Below, piece after piece: positions 51,847 through 61,007 of a stretch of DNA of 64,000 bases. The stretch is taken from the NCBI RefSeq assembly GCF_030412265.1, contig NZ_JAUHLN010000004.1, positions 124,001 to 188,000 of the forward strand, in the 5' to 3' direction. The stretch is from Fictibacillus terranigra (GTDB lineage Bacteria > Bacillota > Bacilli > Bacillales > Fictibacillaceae). Each line of letters starts with the position of its first letter. Position 1 is the first letter of the stretch. The translations under genes were made by a program, and so were the position numbers. The notes below the pieces were generated by a model. It saw only the letters and a program-made list of their open reading frames with translations, made no database searches and had not been told where the DNA came from.

Positions 51847-52455
51847 ATGAGAGAACAGGAATTTGACGCATTGCTTAGCATAGAAACGGTTGGGGATCAA
51901 AAATGGTTTTATCCGGCTTCCCATTACCACCGTTATGAACCGACACCGTATGCAGCTTTGGAGGAATTGGCCGCACATTATGAATTGAAGAGCACCGACC
52001 GGCTTGTTGACTTTGGATGCGGCAAGGGGAGGGTCAGCTTTTACATGAATCATTTTCAGCAAGCAAGCGTCATCGGAGTGGAGATGAATGAAGAATTTTA
52101 TCAGGAAGCGCTGAAGAATATGAAACAGTACGTGGAAAAGCATCACAAAAGAAGGGATGATATCTATTTTCACCTGGGGCTGGCTCAGGAATATCCCGTA
52201 CATCCCGAAGACAATCGTTTCTATTTCTTTAATCCGTTTTCGATGCCGATTTTTATGAAAGTGATTTCTAATATCCTTTTGTCAGTGGAGGACTCGCCTC
52301 GAGAAGTGGAGCTGATCCTATACTATGCAACGGAGGAGTACACTTACTTTTTGGATGATCAGACCGCTTTTGAATTGAAAGAGGAAGTTCGTTTGAACAA
52401 TCTGTATGAAAAAAATCCTTACGAGAAGTTTTTAATCTATAAGCTGAACATATAA
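51847..52455 (+). CDS. class I SAM-dependent methyltransferase
   Basis: Protein of 202 residues. Motif I is LVDFGCGKGRVSFYM, the motif II acid is in VIGVEMNEEF, and FYFFNPFSMPIF replaces the usual motif IV. The target is unknown. ATG 51847 has only a weak upstream site. Confidence 0.82.
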   Translation: MREQEFDALLSIETVGDQKWFYPASHYHRYEPTPYAALEELAAHYELKSTDRLVDFGCGKGRVSFYMNHFQQASVIGVEMNEEFYQEALKNMKQYVEKHHKRRDDIYFHLGLAQEYPVHPEDNRFYFFNPFSMPIFMKVISNILLSVEDSPREVELILYYATEEYTYFLDDQTAFELKEEVRLNNLYEKNPYEKFLIYKLNI

Positions 52456-52457
52456 AC

Positions 52458-52490
52458 AGGGCTTGCCGGCAAAGGCACGCCCCTTTTTTT
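52458..52490. terminator. terminator, probably bidirectional
   Basis: GGGCTTGCC/GGCACGCCC stem followed by seven T. It sits against the end of the minus-strand permease gene. Confidence 0.85.
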
Positions 52491-53994
52491 ATTTTGCAAT
52501 AGGTTCCATTGTTTTTTCGGCTTTTACCTCGGTGATACTCTCGTATTCACCCGGACGCAGGACACTTTGGTCGCCTTTCATCAAGTAGGTGTAGGCGAAC
52601 ATGGAGATGAATAAGCCAAAGGTCCAGGCGTTATCCCATAAAAAGCGGAGGCCGGGTACGATGAGGCCGAGAACAGGTATGGCCACTCCGATAATCAGGG
52701 CATAGACACCGTTTTTATTGTAGCCGGACGAGTAGTTGTACCGGCCGTTCAGTTCATACAGCTCCTTCAGAGCCATTTGTCTGCGGCGCACGAGCCAGTA
52801 GTCGGCGATCGCGATGCCGTCGATCGGGCCGAGCAGCGCACCATATGTTCCGAGCCAGCCGAAAATGTAATTGCCGAAATTGGACATGATGTACCACGGC
52901 TGCATGAGGATGGCGAATAATCCGGTGATGAGTGCTCCGAGTCCGAATGTGATCCGTTTTGGATAAAGGTTTTCTACCGCACGGGCAGGAGCTACGATAT
53001 TCGCTCCGACATTGATGGTAAGGGATGCCATGGCGATAATAATGGTTCCTAGGAAGATAATAAATGGCGGGAATTTCGCAAGCAGCTGAACAGGATCCCA
53101 AATTGCTGAACCAAAAATAACAACGGTAGCAGAGGTAACGGCGATACCTATGAAAGAGAAAATGCTCATGGTGAGAGGAAGTGAGAAGCTTTGTGCAATC
53201 ATTTGCGATTTCTGGTTCTTGGCGTAGCGGCAGAAGTCTGGAATATTGAGAGCGAGTGTGGCCCAGAAAGCAATGACCCCTGTCAGTGCGGGAAAGAATA
53301 CTTTTAAGAACTCGCCGTTTGTTGAGAATTTGGATGGTGTGGATAAAATCGGCCCCCAGCCGCCAGCATGAGTGAACGCCCAGATCATCAGGATAATCGA
53401 GGAGACTCCGACTACTGGAGCGGCTATTAAGCTTAAGATTCGGATGGCTTCTGGCCCTTTGTAAGCTACCCCGACGTTTAGCGCCCAGAATAAAGCAAAA
53501 ATGATGGCGGTATGGCCGGTCAGGTTTTTCCACGCCGGGAAGGATGCAGATAACAGGGCATCAATGGCAGTCGTACCGATCCAGGTATTGATTCCGAACC
53601 AGCCGGCAGCGACAACCGCACGGGCGAGCGAAGGGATGTGTGCCCCTTTTGATCCGAACCAAAGCCGGGCAAAAACGGGATACGGTATGCCGAATTTTGT
53701 ACCGGCATGAGAGTTTAACAGAATCGGGATCAGAACGATCACATTTCCGAGAAAGATGGTTCCGATGGCTTGCCACCAGTTCATGCCAAGGGAAATCATT
53801 CCGCTGGCCATGGTGTAGGCAGGAATACACAAACACATCCCGATCCATAGGGTAGCAAAGTTCAGACCGGTCCAGGAATGCTCCTTTTCTGTTGTAGGCC
53901 GCAGATCATCGTTCCACAATTCACTGTCACTTAAACTATTAGCTACATCTTCGGGCAGGGTTACGATACCGTTTTGTTCAATTTGCGTTTTCAT
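52489..53994 (-). CDS. NCS1 family nucleobase:cation symporter (allantoin/PucI-like)
   Basis: Protein of about 501 residues with 12 membrane helices. NCS1 signatures include NDDLRPTTEKEHSWTGLNFATLWIGM, ARAVVAAGWFGINTWIG and PDFCRYAKNQ. The family imports allantoin, hydantoins, uracil or cytosine with sodium or protons. No purine-catabolism gene is adjacent. The start is ATG 53994, or the TTG just before it, after GGGAGG. Confidence 0.88.
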   Translation of the reverse strand: MKTQIEQNGIVTLPEDVANSLSDSELWNDDLRPTTEKEHSWTGLNFATLWIGMCLCIPAYTMASGMISLGMNWWQAIGTIFLGNVIVLIPILLNSHAGTKFGIPYPVFARLWFGSKGAHIPSLARAVVAAGWFGINTWIGTTAIDALLSASFPAWKNLTGHTAIIFALFWALNVGVAYKGPEAIRILSLIAAPVVGVSSIILMIWAFTHAGGWGPILSTPSKFSTNGEFLKVFFPALTGVIAFWATLALNIPDFCRYAKNQKSQMIAQSFSLPLTMSIFSFIGIAVTSATVVIFGSAIWDPVQLLAKFPPFIIFLGTIIIAMASLTINVGANIVAPARAVENLYPKRITFGLGALITGLFAILMQPWYIMSNFGNYIFGWLGTYGALLGPIDGIAIADYWLVRRRQMALKELYELNGRYNYSSGYNKNGVYALIIGVAIPVLGLIVPGLRFLWDNAWTFGLFISMFAYTYLMKGDQSVLRPGEYESITEVKAEKTMEPIAK

Positions 53995-54211
53995 CAAAGA
54001 ATACCTCCCTTTTCTGGCAACTCAAATCAACAGGTTGTAAAAGCCGCGATGTATTCATCGGCCCTCCTTTCTCCTCGTTATTTTGAAACTCAAACTTTTT
54101 AAAAGTTCGCCATCGGCAGAACAAAAACCTTCTTCCCCAAAATTAAAGGGTCAGGCCTTCCAAAACAGAATAGTAACAAGGAAGTTTCATAAAGAGAGAG
54201 GGAAAGACAAG

Positions 54212-55297
54212 TTGAGCGATACATTTACAAAAGCATTCGAACAGGCGGACTATCACGTCAGCGGCCACAGTCCAAGAAGCGTGCAGGTATTAAAAGAAGC
54301 CCTGGAAGGCTACGACTCTGTCCTGGAAAGTGATATGTACGGCAGCGGGAAGGTCATTGAAGAGTTTCAGGAAAAGATGGCTAAGGTGCTCGGAAAAGAA
54401 TCAGCGGTGTTTTTTCCTAGCGGTACGATGGCCCAGCAGATTGCCCTCAGAATCTGGTGTGATGAAAAAGGCATCAAGAGGGTCGCGTATCATCCGCTCA
54501 GCCATTTGGAAATTCATGAGGAAGATGGTCTGAAGGAGCTGCATCACATTGAGCCGGTTCTGCTGGCCGATGAGAATCGTGTCATCACACTGGAAGATGT
54601 CGTGAACATGAAAGAAGATATTGCTTGTTTATTGCTGGAACTGCCGCAGCGGGAAATCGGCGGACAGCTGCCGGACTATAAAACGCTTCAAGAAATTTCT
54701 GCTTTCTGCCGTGAAAAAGGGATACGGCTGCACATGGATGGGGCAAGGCTTTTTGAGATTCTTCCTTTTTACCAAAAATCGGCGGAAGAAGTGTGCGCAC
54801 TCTTTGAAAGTGTCTATATTTCTATGTACAAGGGGATCGGTGGAATTGCGGGAGCGGTTCTGGCCGGTGGCCATAAGTTCACAGAACAGTCGAAGATATG
54901 GAAAAGGCGTCATGGCGGAGATCTTATCAGCCTTTATCCCTACATCCTGAGTGCCAACTATTATTTCAACCAGCGTCAGGAGAAAATGGAACAGTATTAT
55001 AAAGAGGCAAAGGAGCTTGCTGATTTTTATAAAGAATGTCATCGGGTTTACTTAAGGCCTGCCGAGCCTGTCTCCAACATGTTTCATGTTCATTTTAAAG
55101 CGCCGAAAGGAACGATGGAGTCGCTGCTGGCCGAGTTATATGAAGAGTCAGGTATTGGACTGAGCGGACATATAAGAGAGGTTAACGGCCAAACGAGCTG
55201 TTTTGAGGTAAGCATTGGTGATCGATACGCCGAAGTGCCAAAAGAGAAGCTGAAGGGCGCCTTTGAAAAACTGGATAAAAAAATGAGGGAACTGTAA
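54212..55297 (+). CDS. threonine-aldolase/beta-eliminating-lyase family PLP enzyme
   Basis: Protein of 361 residues of the fold-type I PLP family of low-specificity threonine aldolases. VLGKESAVFFPSGTMAQQIAL is near residue 60-80, RLHMDGARLFE carries the PLP Asp, and SMYKGIGG contains the PLP-binding Lys. Replacement of the usual SLSKGLG loop by SMYKGIGG and the SGHSPRSVQVL start resemble beta-eliminating lyase-like aldolases. The open frame extends to TTG 54083, but TTG 54212 (after GAGAGAGGG) starts SDTFTKAFEQADYHV, the natural N terminus. The start is moderately certain. Confidence 0.82.
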   Translation: MSDTFTKAFEQADYHVSGHSPRSVQVLKEALEGYDSVLESDMYGSGKVIEEFQEKMAKVLGKESAVFFPSGTMAQQIALRIWCDEKGIKRVAYHPLSHLEIHEEDGLKELHHIEPVLLADENRVITLEDVVNMKEDIACLLLELPQREIGGQLPDYKTLQEISAFCREKGIRLHMDGARLFEILPFYQKSAEEVCALFESVYISMYKGIGGIAGAVLAGGHKFTEQSKIWKRRHGGDLISLYPYILSANYYFNQRQEKMEQYYKEAKELADFYKECHRVYLRPAEPVSNMFHVHFKAPKGTMESLLAELYEESGIGLSGHIREVNGQTSCFEVSIGDRYAEVPKEKLKGAFEKLDKKMREL

Positions 55298-55308
55298 AAA
55301 CGAACACA

Positions 55309-55348
55309 AAAAAGATGCGCTGCGCTGTACGGCGAGCGGCATCTTTAT
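55309..55348. terminator. bidirectional terminator
   Basis: AAAGATGC/GCATCTTT stem with GC-rich inner pairings, located between the aldolase-like gene and the small minus-strand gene. Confidence 0.8.
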
Positions 55349-55355
55349 TGCCCGT

Positions 55356-55511
55356 CTATTCTCGATGTTCAAAGGTTTTACAGGCGGTTTCTTCCATGTC
55401 AGCAGCATTTTTTCCATGAAGACCCATGACATAGATAGAGTCTGCGACACACTTGTCACCCTTTGCCCAGTACTTACAGTTTTCCACATCGCACAGAACT
55501 TCCAGTTTCAT
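55356..55511 (-). CDS. DUF1540 small cysteine protein (51 aa)
   Basis: Short minus-strand gene encoding 51 residues with four cysteines (VLCDVENCKYWAKGDKC, then ETACKTFEH), the DUF1540 pattern of small metal-binding proteins of spore formers. AAAGGAGG lies eight bases before ATG 55511, and a terminator follows the stop. The function is unknown. Confidence 0.85.
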   Translation of the reverse strand: MKLEVLCDVENCKYWAKGDKCVADSIYVMGLHGKNAADMEETACKTFEHRE

Positions 55512-55590
55512 GTTAACTGCCTCCTTTAATTGGTTTTGTTCATCATTACCCCCTAAAGATCGCAGTTAATCATGATTCAGGAATATTCTG

Positions 55591-56103
55591 TTACACAAAT
55601 TGGCTCATGTAGATGTCGTCTACATAGTGGCCGGGACGTAATTTAGCGTTCTTTTTCCGTCTGCCTTCTTCCTTAAAGCCAAATTTTTCGTACAGATGGA
55701 GAGCTCTTTTGTTATTGGAAAACACCTCCAGAGAAATCTTTTCGACACGTTCGTCCTTTTTGGCCCACTCCAGAAGATGCTGCAGTAATGAGCTGCCGAT
55801 GCCTTGTTCGGTGTAAGGCTCTTGGATGCTCATGCCAAACATTCCTTGATGGGAAAACTTCTTTCTCGTGGATAATTGAAAGTTCAAAAGGCCAATCACC
55901 TTTTCCTGAACTTCCGCCACAAGGAGCAATCCGTGCTGTTCATGAGAGGCGATCCACTCTTTCTCTTCTTCAAGAGTGGTCTTGAATTCTTCTGGACTGG
56001 TAGCAAGAAAGTCAGGGTACGACTCAATAACTTTCTTTGTATGGATGAGGATCTGTTCGGCATCTGCCTCTGTTGCTTTTCGGATCGTACAACGGTTACT
56101 CAA
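55591..56103 (-). CDS. GNAT family N-acetyltransferase
   Basis: Protein of 170 residues. CTIRKATEADAEQILIHTKKV starts the domain, the acetyl-CoA loop is EPYTEQGIGSSLLQHLLEW, and LEVFSNNKRALHLYEKFGFKEEGRR is motif B. The start is TTG 56103, seven bases after GGAGG; the longer frame to 56157 lacks a site. The substrate is unknown. Confidence 0.87.
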   Translation of the reverse strand: MSNRCTIRKATEADAEQILIHTKKVIESYPDFLATSPEEFKTTLEEEKEWIASHEQHGLLLVAEVQEKVIGLLNFQLSTRKKFSHQGMFGMSIQEPYTEQGIGSSLLQHLLEWAKKDERVEKISLEVFSNNKRALHLYEKFGFKEEGRRKKNAKLRPGHYVDDIYMSQFV

Positions 56104-56336
56104 TGTAATTCCTCCTATGTTCGAGTGATATTTTTTAGTTACTCCATCAAGGTTCACCTTTCCTGCTTATATGGAAATGCCAGCGTCAAGGAATATAGAA
56201 AAAGATAGATTCAAAACAGCCGCCATTTGGGTAATTGTTCTTACAAAATAGTAATTTTTAGGAATTTGGTCCAATACCTTCATCGTAATATGTTTTTTAC
56301 AATAAGGAAAGATAAACAGCAGAGGATGAGGTAACG

Positions 56337-56639
56337 TTGTTTGATAAGCAAAAAAACAGGTATCAGGCGGATATGCTCGACTGGTATTATGGCAAGGTGG
56401 ATCAATTGATGCAAACACTGGACCAGCTGAGATGGGATCGAAACCGTGTGCTGACAAAGGCACAGACCTGGGAGAGCAGAAGCAAAGAGGCTTACCAGCA
56501 GATCATGAACGAAGCAGCCGTCACGCATTTTGGAGCGGCCAGTACAGGAGAACAGCTGAAGGATGCACTGAAAAGGGAAGCCCGACGTCTAAGAGAAGAA
56601 GCAGATGAATTTGAAAGGCAAGAAAAGCTGAAAGCATAG
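56337..56639 (+). CDS. small helical protein of unknown function
   Basis: Protein of 100 residues, almost entirely helical and highly charged: DMLDWYYGKVDQLMQTLDQL in the first half and LKREARRLREEADEFERQEK at the end. Aromatic residues in the first helix and the size recall the small partner proteins of LXG/WXG systems, but I cannot assign it. The start is TTG 56337 after GATGAGGT. The palindromic repeat follows immediately. Confidence 0.55.
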   Translation: MFDKQKNRYQADMLDWYYGKVDQLMQTLDQLRWDRNRVLTKAQTWESRSKEAYQQIMNEAAVTHFGAASTGEQLKDALKREARRLREEADEFERQEKLKA

Positions 56640-56646
56640 CATAGAG

Positions 56647-56698
56647 AGGTGCCAGGCACCGCAATTACACAAGTGTGTAATCGTGGTGCCTGGCACCT
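56647..56698. repeat. palindromic repeat GGTGCCTGGCACC, copy 1
   Basis: Arms AGGTGCCAGGCACC and GGTGCCTGGCACCT are perfectly complementary and enclose an inner ATTACAC/GTGTAAT stem. The central 20 bases GCAATTACACAAGTGTGTAA are identical to copy 2 at 57604-57653. Confidence 0.9.
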
Positions 56699-56759
56699 AT
56701 TAAATTACTCAATGTAGGGTATATCACTAGTAACTTGATTTGTTGCTGGGAGGAATAGT

Positions 56760-57596
56760 ATGAAATGGAAGGTAAGAAGACAGAGCACGAATGTTGAGGA
56801 CCGGAGAGGTATGGGAGGCAGAACACTCGTTGGAGGAGGAATAGGGGGCATTGTGGTCGTTCTGATCGTCATGCTGTTTGGCGGCAATCCTGGAGATCTC
56901 CTGAACAGTATGACGGACGACAGTTCAAATCAATCTGCCCCTTACGAGCAAACGGGTGAGGAAAAGGAGCTTGCTTCCTTTGTGTCTGTTGTCCTTGCTG
57001 ACACTGAGGATGTCTGGACAAAGGAGTTTAAGAAAGAGGGGAAGGAATACAAAAAGCCGAAGCTTGTCCTATATAACGACAGTGTCCAGTCTGCATGCGG
57101 AACGGCGGGGTCATCAGTGGGGCCATTCTATTGTCCGGGTGACCAGAAGCTGTACATTGATTTAAGTTTCTATCAGGAGCTGCAAAATGAGTTTAAGGCA
57201 CCCGGTGATTTCGCGATGGCATATGTGATTGCCCATGAAGTAGGGCACCATGTGCAGAATCTGCTGGGAACGATGGATCAGAACTCGCGCCAGCACCTGA
57301 GCAAGAAACAAGCGAATGCTCAGTCGGTTCAGGTAGAGCTGCAGGCCGATTATTTTGCCGGAGTCTGGGCGCATCATGCCCAGGGAATGGATCTGCTTGA
57401 AAAAGGGGATCTTGAGGAGGCGGTCACTGCGGCAAGTGCTGTAGGTGACGATACGCTTCAAAAGAAGGCACAAGGGTATGCTGTGCCGGATAGCTTCACT
57501 CACGGTAGTTCCGAGCAAAGGATGCGTTGGTTCAAGAAAGGTTTCAATAACGGTCGCATTGAAGGCGGGGATACGTTTCACGCCAAAGATCTATAG
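56760..57596 (+). CDS. neutral zinc metallopeptidase, YpfJ family
   Basis: Protein of 278 residues. A basic N terminus and one membrane helix (GGGIGGIVVVLIVMLFGG) leave the catalytic domain outside. The zinc motif is VIAHEVGHHVQNL at about 154-166, with the third ligand probably in ELQADYFAGVW. Two cysteines flank the ACGTAGSSVGPFYC segment. This is the full length of the YpfJ/zinicin-like family. ATG 56760 follows GGGAGGAA. Copies of the same palindrome lie on either side of the gene. Confidence 0.9.
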   Translation: MKWKVRRQSTNVEDRRGMGGRTLVGGGIGGIVVVLIVMLFGGNPGDLLNSMTDDSSNQSAPYEQTGEEKELASFVSVVLADTEDVWTKEFKKEGKEYKKPKLVLYNDSVQSACGTAGSSVGPFYCPGDQKLYIDLSFYQELQNEFKAPGDFAMAYVIAHEVGHHVQNLLGTMDQNSRQHLSKKQANAQSVQVELQADYFAGVWAHHAQGMDLLEKGDLEEAVTAASAVGDDTLQKKAQGYAVPDSFTHGSSEQRMRWFKKGFNNGRIEGGDTFHAKDL

Positions 57597-57603
57597 CAAA
57601 ATA

Positions 57604-57653
57604 GGTGCCTGGCACCGCAATTACACAAGTGTGTAAACGCGGTGCCTGGCACC
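57604..57653. repeat. palindromic repeat GGTGCCTGGCACC, copy 2
   Basis: GGTGCCTGGCACC occurs at both ends (57604-57616 and 57641-57653) around GCAATTACACAAGTGTGTAA. It lies 8 bp after the metallopeptidase stop and 8 bp before the end of convergent rocE, so it may also act as a transcription barrier. Confidence 0.9.
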
Positions 57654-57660
57654 CGGTATG

Positions 57661-59097
57661 CTAGATGATCATTTGTTTTTCTTCTTTTAATTGCAGGCTT
57701 TGCTGAACTTTTTTGTTATTTTGGGTTTTCTTTACTCTTAGAAAATAAAGGAGATAACAGCCGATTAAAAATGGCAGTCCGCAATATAGAGCCATGCGCT
57801 GTTCAGCGTCAAATGCGAGGCTGATCACCACAATACTGTTAAGTGTTAGAGCAAGAAGCGGCAGGAAAGGGTAAAGAGGCGTTTTGAATTTCAAATCTTC
57901 TACCCGGCCACCTTCACGAATAAACTTTCTCCGGAAAAATAACTGTGAAGCCGAAATGGCAATCCAGCCGACAATGGCTCCTAAACCGGCAAGGGACAGC
58001 AGCCAGACATAGACCGTTTTCGCTGCTACAACACTGGATAAAAGGGAAAGGCAGGCAATCGCCAGTGTAAGCAGCAATGCATTCATAGGTATGCCTCTTT
58101 TATTTAATTTACTTAGGACGGGACTGGCCATACCCTCCTGAGAAAGTGAAAACAACATACGTGTTGCCGCATAGAGCCCCGAGTTTCCAACTGATAATAG
58201 TGCTGTCAAAATAACGAAATTCATAATATCTGCCGCATAGGGAATTCCAATGTTATCAAATACTACGACAAATGGACTTTCAATAACTCCTGCTTTTTGC
58301 CATGGAATAAGCCCAGCCAAGACTGTGACTGCAAGTACGAAAAAAACGAGCGTTCTCCATACTGTTTGCCGAATGGACCGAGGAATGGTTTTTTCGGGAT
58401 TTTCACTTTCACCTGCCGCAATTCCGATTAACTCGGTACCTTGAAAAGAAAAGTTTACCGAAATCATGGTTACCATTAAAATGGCCAAACCGTTTGGAAA
58501 CAGCCCATCATCGAAAAAGTGGGAAAACATGGGTGCAGAATGTCCGTTTTTCATATCAATAATACCAAACATGGCAGCTCCGCCAAGAACAATGAACAAG
58601 ATAATGGCTAACACCTTAATGCTGGAAAACCAAAATTCAGCCTCCGCGAATGCTTTAGCTGATAAGGCATTCAAAACAAATAATAATACGGCAAAGATGG
58701 CACACCACATCCAAACTGGAGAGTGAGGAAACCACCTCAGCATTAACTGTCCTGCCGATAAAAACTCAAGAGCTACTGTTACTGCCCATCCCAGCCAATA
58801 AAGCCAGCCAACCGCAAATCCAGTTGCTGGGCCGATAAATCGGGTGGTGTAGGTTTGGAAAGAACCTGAAACAGGCATGGCCACGGACAGTTCTCCTAAA
58901 CATAGCATCGTTAAATACATAATAAAACCGCCAACCAAATAGGACAGAACTGCACCTGTTGGTCCAGCTTGATTGATCGTATAGCCTGTACTAAGAAAAA
59001 AACCCGTGCCTATCACTCCGCCCAGTGAAATCATAAACAAATGACGGGATTTCATCGTGCGCTTGAGTTCTTGCTGCTGATGATTTGATGTATTCAT
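57661..59097 (-). CDS. rocE: arginine/ornithine permease, RocE-like
   Basis: Protein of 478 residues, APC family with 12 helices. The start [24 protein letters not shown] and the [22 protein letters not shown] segment closely resemble Bacillus RocE/RocC. ATG 59097 follows AAAGGAGAG. Its own sigma-54 promoter and upstream activating palindrome tie it to the arginine degradation genes upstream. Confidence 0.88.
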   Translation of the reverse strand: MNTSNHQQQELKRTMKSRHLFMISLGGVIGTGFFLSTGYTINQAGPTGAVLSYLVGGFIMYLTMLCLGELSVAMPVSGSFQTYTTRFIGPATGFAVGWLYWLGWAVTVALEFLSAGQLMLRWFPHSPVWMWCAIFAVLLFVLNALSAKAFAEAEFWFSSIKVLAIILFIVLGGAAMFGIIDMKNGHSAPMFSHFFDDGLFPNGLAILMVTMISVNFSFQGTELIGIAAGESENPEKTIPRSIRQTVWRTLVFFVLAVTVLAGLIPWQKAGVIESPFVVVFDNIGIPYAADIMNFVILTALLSVGNSGLYAATRMLFSLSQEGMASPVLSKLNKRGIPMNALLLTLAIACLSLLSSVVAAKTVYVWLLSLAGLGAIVGWIAISASQLFFRRKFIREGGRVEDLKFKTPLYPFLPLLALTLNSIVVISLAFDAEQRMALYCGLPFLIGCYLLYFLRVKKTQNNKKVQQSLQLKEEKQMII

Positions 59098-59172
59098 AAC
59101 ATCTCTCCTTTTTTATTGAATGAGCTTACAAATAAAGAAATAAACTATTTATTATTTTCTGTTAATTCAAAT

Positions 59173-59189
59173 TGCAAGTTTCATGCCAA
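59173..59189 (-). promoter_or_regulatory. sigma-54 promoter of rocE
   Basis: On the minus strand TTGGCATGAAACTTGCA: -24 GG and -12 GC are correctly spaced (consensus TTGGCAC-N5-TTGCA). It lies about 75 bp before the rocE start. Confidence 0.88.
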
Positions 59190-59265
59190 ATAGAATTTTC
59201 GTGAATATGACGGAAAAACAGGGGCATTCCAGTGTCAAAGTGCCAAAAAAATAGGCACTAGTGTT

Positions 59266-59295
59266 AAAAATTTTGCGTCTTTCTGCAAAATTTTT
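59266..59295. promoter_or_regulatory. RocR-like upstream activating sequence of rocE
   Basis: Perfect 11-bp inverted repeat AAAAATTTTGC-N8-GCAAAATTTTT, about 80-120 bp upstream of the sigma-54 promoter, where an enhancer-binding activator such as RocR would bind. A second small inverted repeat AGTGCC/GGCACT lies at 59239-59259. Confidence 0.8.
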
Positions 59296-59310
59296 AATCC
59301 GTAAATGAAA

Positions 59311-59347
59311 GAACCGAAAAGGGATATAAAATGGCCCTTTTCGGTTC
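59311..59347 (-). terminator. terminator of the roc operon
   Basis: 13-bp perfect stem GAACCGAAAAGGG/CCCTTTTCGGTTC just past the stop of the gene at 59360. It separates this operon from rocE. Confidence 0.85.
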
Positions 59348-59359
59348 AAAGCAGTGACA

Positions 59360-59614
59360 TTAATCGCAACCGGTAATCAGAAAGTCATCTTCTATTTCAG
59401 CAAGAATCGTTTGAGGCGTTACAGTCTGTCCCGGCTTTGCGTCTAAAGAGGTGACATATCCGCTAATTCCAACGGATACTTCTTCGATCGTTCCGTCCGT
59501 TGTTTGAATGATAAAAAGTTTTTCCCATTCATAAACGAGTTGTTCAGGTTTAATAAGAATCTTTTCGATTTTTCCAAAAAATGGGCTGTAAACTTGTTCA
59601 ATGACTTCAACCAC
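59360..59614 (-). CDS. lipoyl/biotinyl-fold protein lacking the modified lysine
   Basis: Protein of 84 residues with the barrel-sandwich hybrid pattern of lipoyl domains: YSPFFGKIEKILIKPEQLV, then SGYVTSLDAKPGQTVTPQTILAEIEDD. At the hairpin where the modified lysine (usually TDK or EAMK) should be, it reads TTDGT, so it is unlikely to carry lipoate or biotin. The C-terminal ITGCD adds a cysteine. It lies 40 bp after rocG in the same operon; a role beside glutamate dehydrogenase is unknown. Confidence 0.65.
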   Translation of the reverse strand: MVEVIEQVYSPFFGKIEKILIKPEQLVYEWEKLFIIQTTDGTIEEVSVGISGYVTSLDAKPGQTVTPQTILAEIEDDFLITGCD

Positions 59615-59654
59615 TGCATTTCCCTCCTCGATTTTTACTGCTGTTCATTTGAAT

Positions 59655-60947
59655 TTATACCCATCCACGGAAGTGTGAGGCCTCTGCCATCTTGCGAATA
59701 CCCACCATATAAGCAGCCAATCTCATATCGACTTCGCGGGTTTGTGACGTTTCATAGATGTTTTCGAACGAATCCACCATAACTGTATTAAGTCTTGAAG
59801 CCACTTCTTCCTCTGTCCAATAATAGCCTTGATTGTTTTGTACCCATTCGAAATAGGAAACCGTTACCCCTCCAGCGCTGGCGAGTACGTCAGGAACAAG
59901 CAGAATGCCTCTGTCTGTAAGTATTCTCGTTGCTTCAAGAGTGGTAGGGCCATTGGCCGCTTCAACAATAATAGAAGCTTTGATTCGATGCGCATTTTCA
60001 ACTGTAATCTGGTTTGAGATGGCAGCGGGGACAAGAATATCGCAATCCAATTCAAGCAGTTCTTGGTTGGTAATCGTTTCCGCAAATTGTTTCGTAACGG
60101 TGCCGAAGCTGTCGCGCTGTTCCAATAAATAATTGATATCAAGGCCATCAGGGTCATAGAGGGCACCATAAGCATCGGAAATACCAACTACATTGGCCCC
60201 GGCATCATGCATAAATTTAGCCAGGAAGCTTCCGGCATTCCCGAAGCCTTGAACGACAACCTTCGCACCTTTTATGTTGATGCCTTTTTTCTTGGCCGCT
60301 TGACCAATACAAATGGTAACACCACGAGCTGTAGCCGTTTCGCGGCCATGAGATCCTCCAAGTACAAGCGGTTTGCCTGTGATAAAACCAGGAGAATCGA
60401 ATTCTCTGATGCGGCTGTATTCATCCATCATCCATGCCATGATCTGTGAATTTGTAAACACATCAGGTGCTGGAATATCCTTTGTAGGACCAACCAGCTG
60501 GCTTATTGCACGAACATATCCTCGGCTTAGCCGTTCTAATTCATTAAAGGACATCTCTCTGGGATCACAAATAATACCGCCTTTCCCGCCACCATAAGGA
60601 AGGTCGACAATGCCGCATTTTAAGCTCATCCACATGGATAATGCCTTGACTTCTTCTTCATTTACCTCTGGATGAAAGCGGACGCCGCCTTTGGTTGGTC
60701 CCACGGCGTCATTATGCTGGGAACGGTAGCCTGTAAACACTTTCACCTTCCCGTCATCCATCTGAACCGGAATGCGTACAGTAAGCATTCTTATTGGCTC
60801 TTTGAGAAGTTCATACATCACTTCAGAGTAGCCTAATTTGTCCAATGCCTTTTTAATGATGGTCTGCGTTGATTGAAAAAGGTTCAATCCCTCTTTTTCC
60901 TGTTTTGTCTCTTTTTTCTGCTTATTAAGAACAGTTGTGGCTGCCAC
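59655..60947 (-). CDS. rocG: glutamate dehydrogenase
   Basis: Protein of 430 residues. The Glu/Leu/Phe/Val dehydrogenase signature GGGKGGIICDP with the catalytic lysine is near 125-135, and GFGNAGSFLAKF is the NAD-binding loop. As in RocG it should convert glutamate to 2-oxoglutarate, the last step of arginine/ornithine breakdown. The roc genes around it support the catabolic assignment. ATG 60947 follows GGGGTG, a moderate site. Confidence 0.92.
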   Translation of the reverse strand: MAATTVLNKQKKETKQEKEGLNLFQSTQTIIKKALDKLGYSEVMYELLKEPIRMLTVRIPVQMDDGKVKVFTGYRSQHNDAVGPTKGGVRFHPEVNEEEVKALSMWMSLKCGIVDLPYGGGKGGIICDPREMSFNELERLSRGYVRAISQLVGPTKDIPAPDVFTNSQIMAWMMDEYSRIREFDSPGFITGKPLVLGGSHGRETATARGVTICIGQAAKKKGINIKGAKVVVQGFGNAGSFLAKFMHDAGANVVGISDAYGALYDPDGLDINYLLEQRDSFGTVTKQFAETITNQELLELDCDILVPAAISNQITVENAHRIKASIIVEAANGPTTLEATRILTDRGILLVPDVLASAGGVTVSYFEWVQNNQGYYWTEEEVASRLNTVMVDSFENIYETSQTREVDMRLAAYMVGIRKMAEASHFRGWV

Positions 60948-61007
60948 GATTACACCCCATTTTTCATATTTAACACCTTGGTCAGTTCGTTCCGTAAAAT
61001 CTATACG

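Noticed and set aside
52754-53533. 259-codon frame within the NCS1 permease on the same strand
   Set aside because: Arg/His-rich out-of-frame shadow of a conserved 12-helix transporter.
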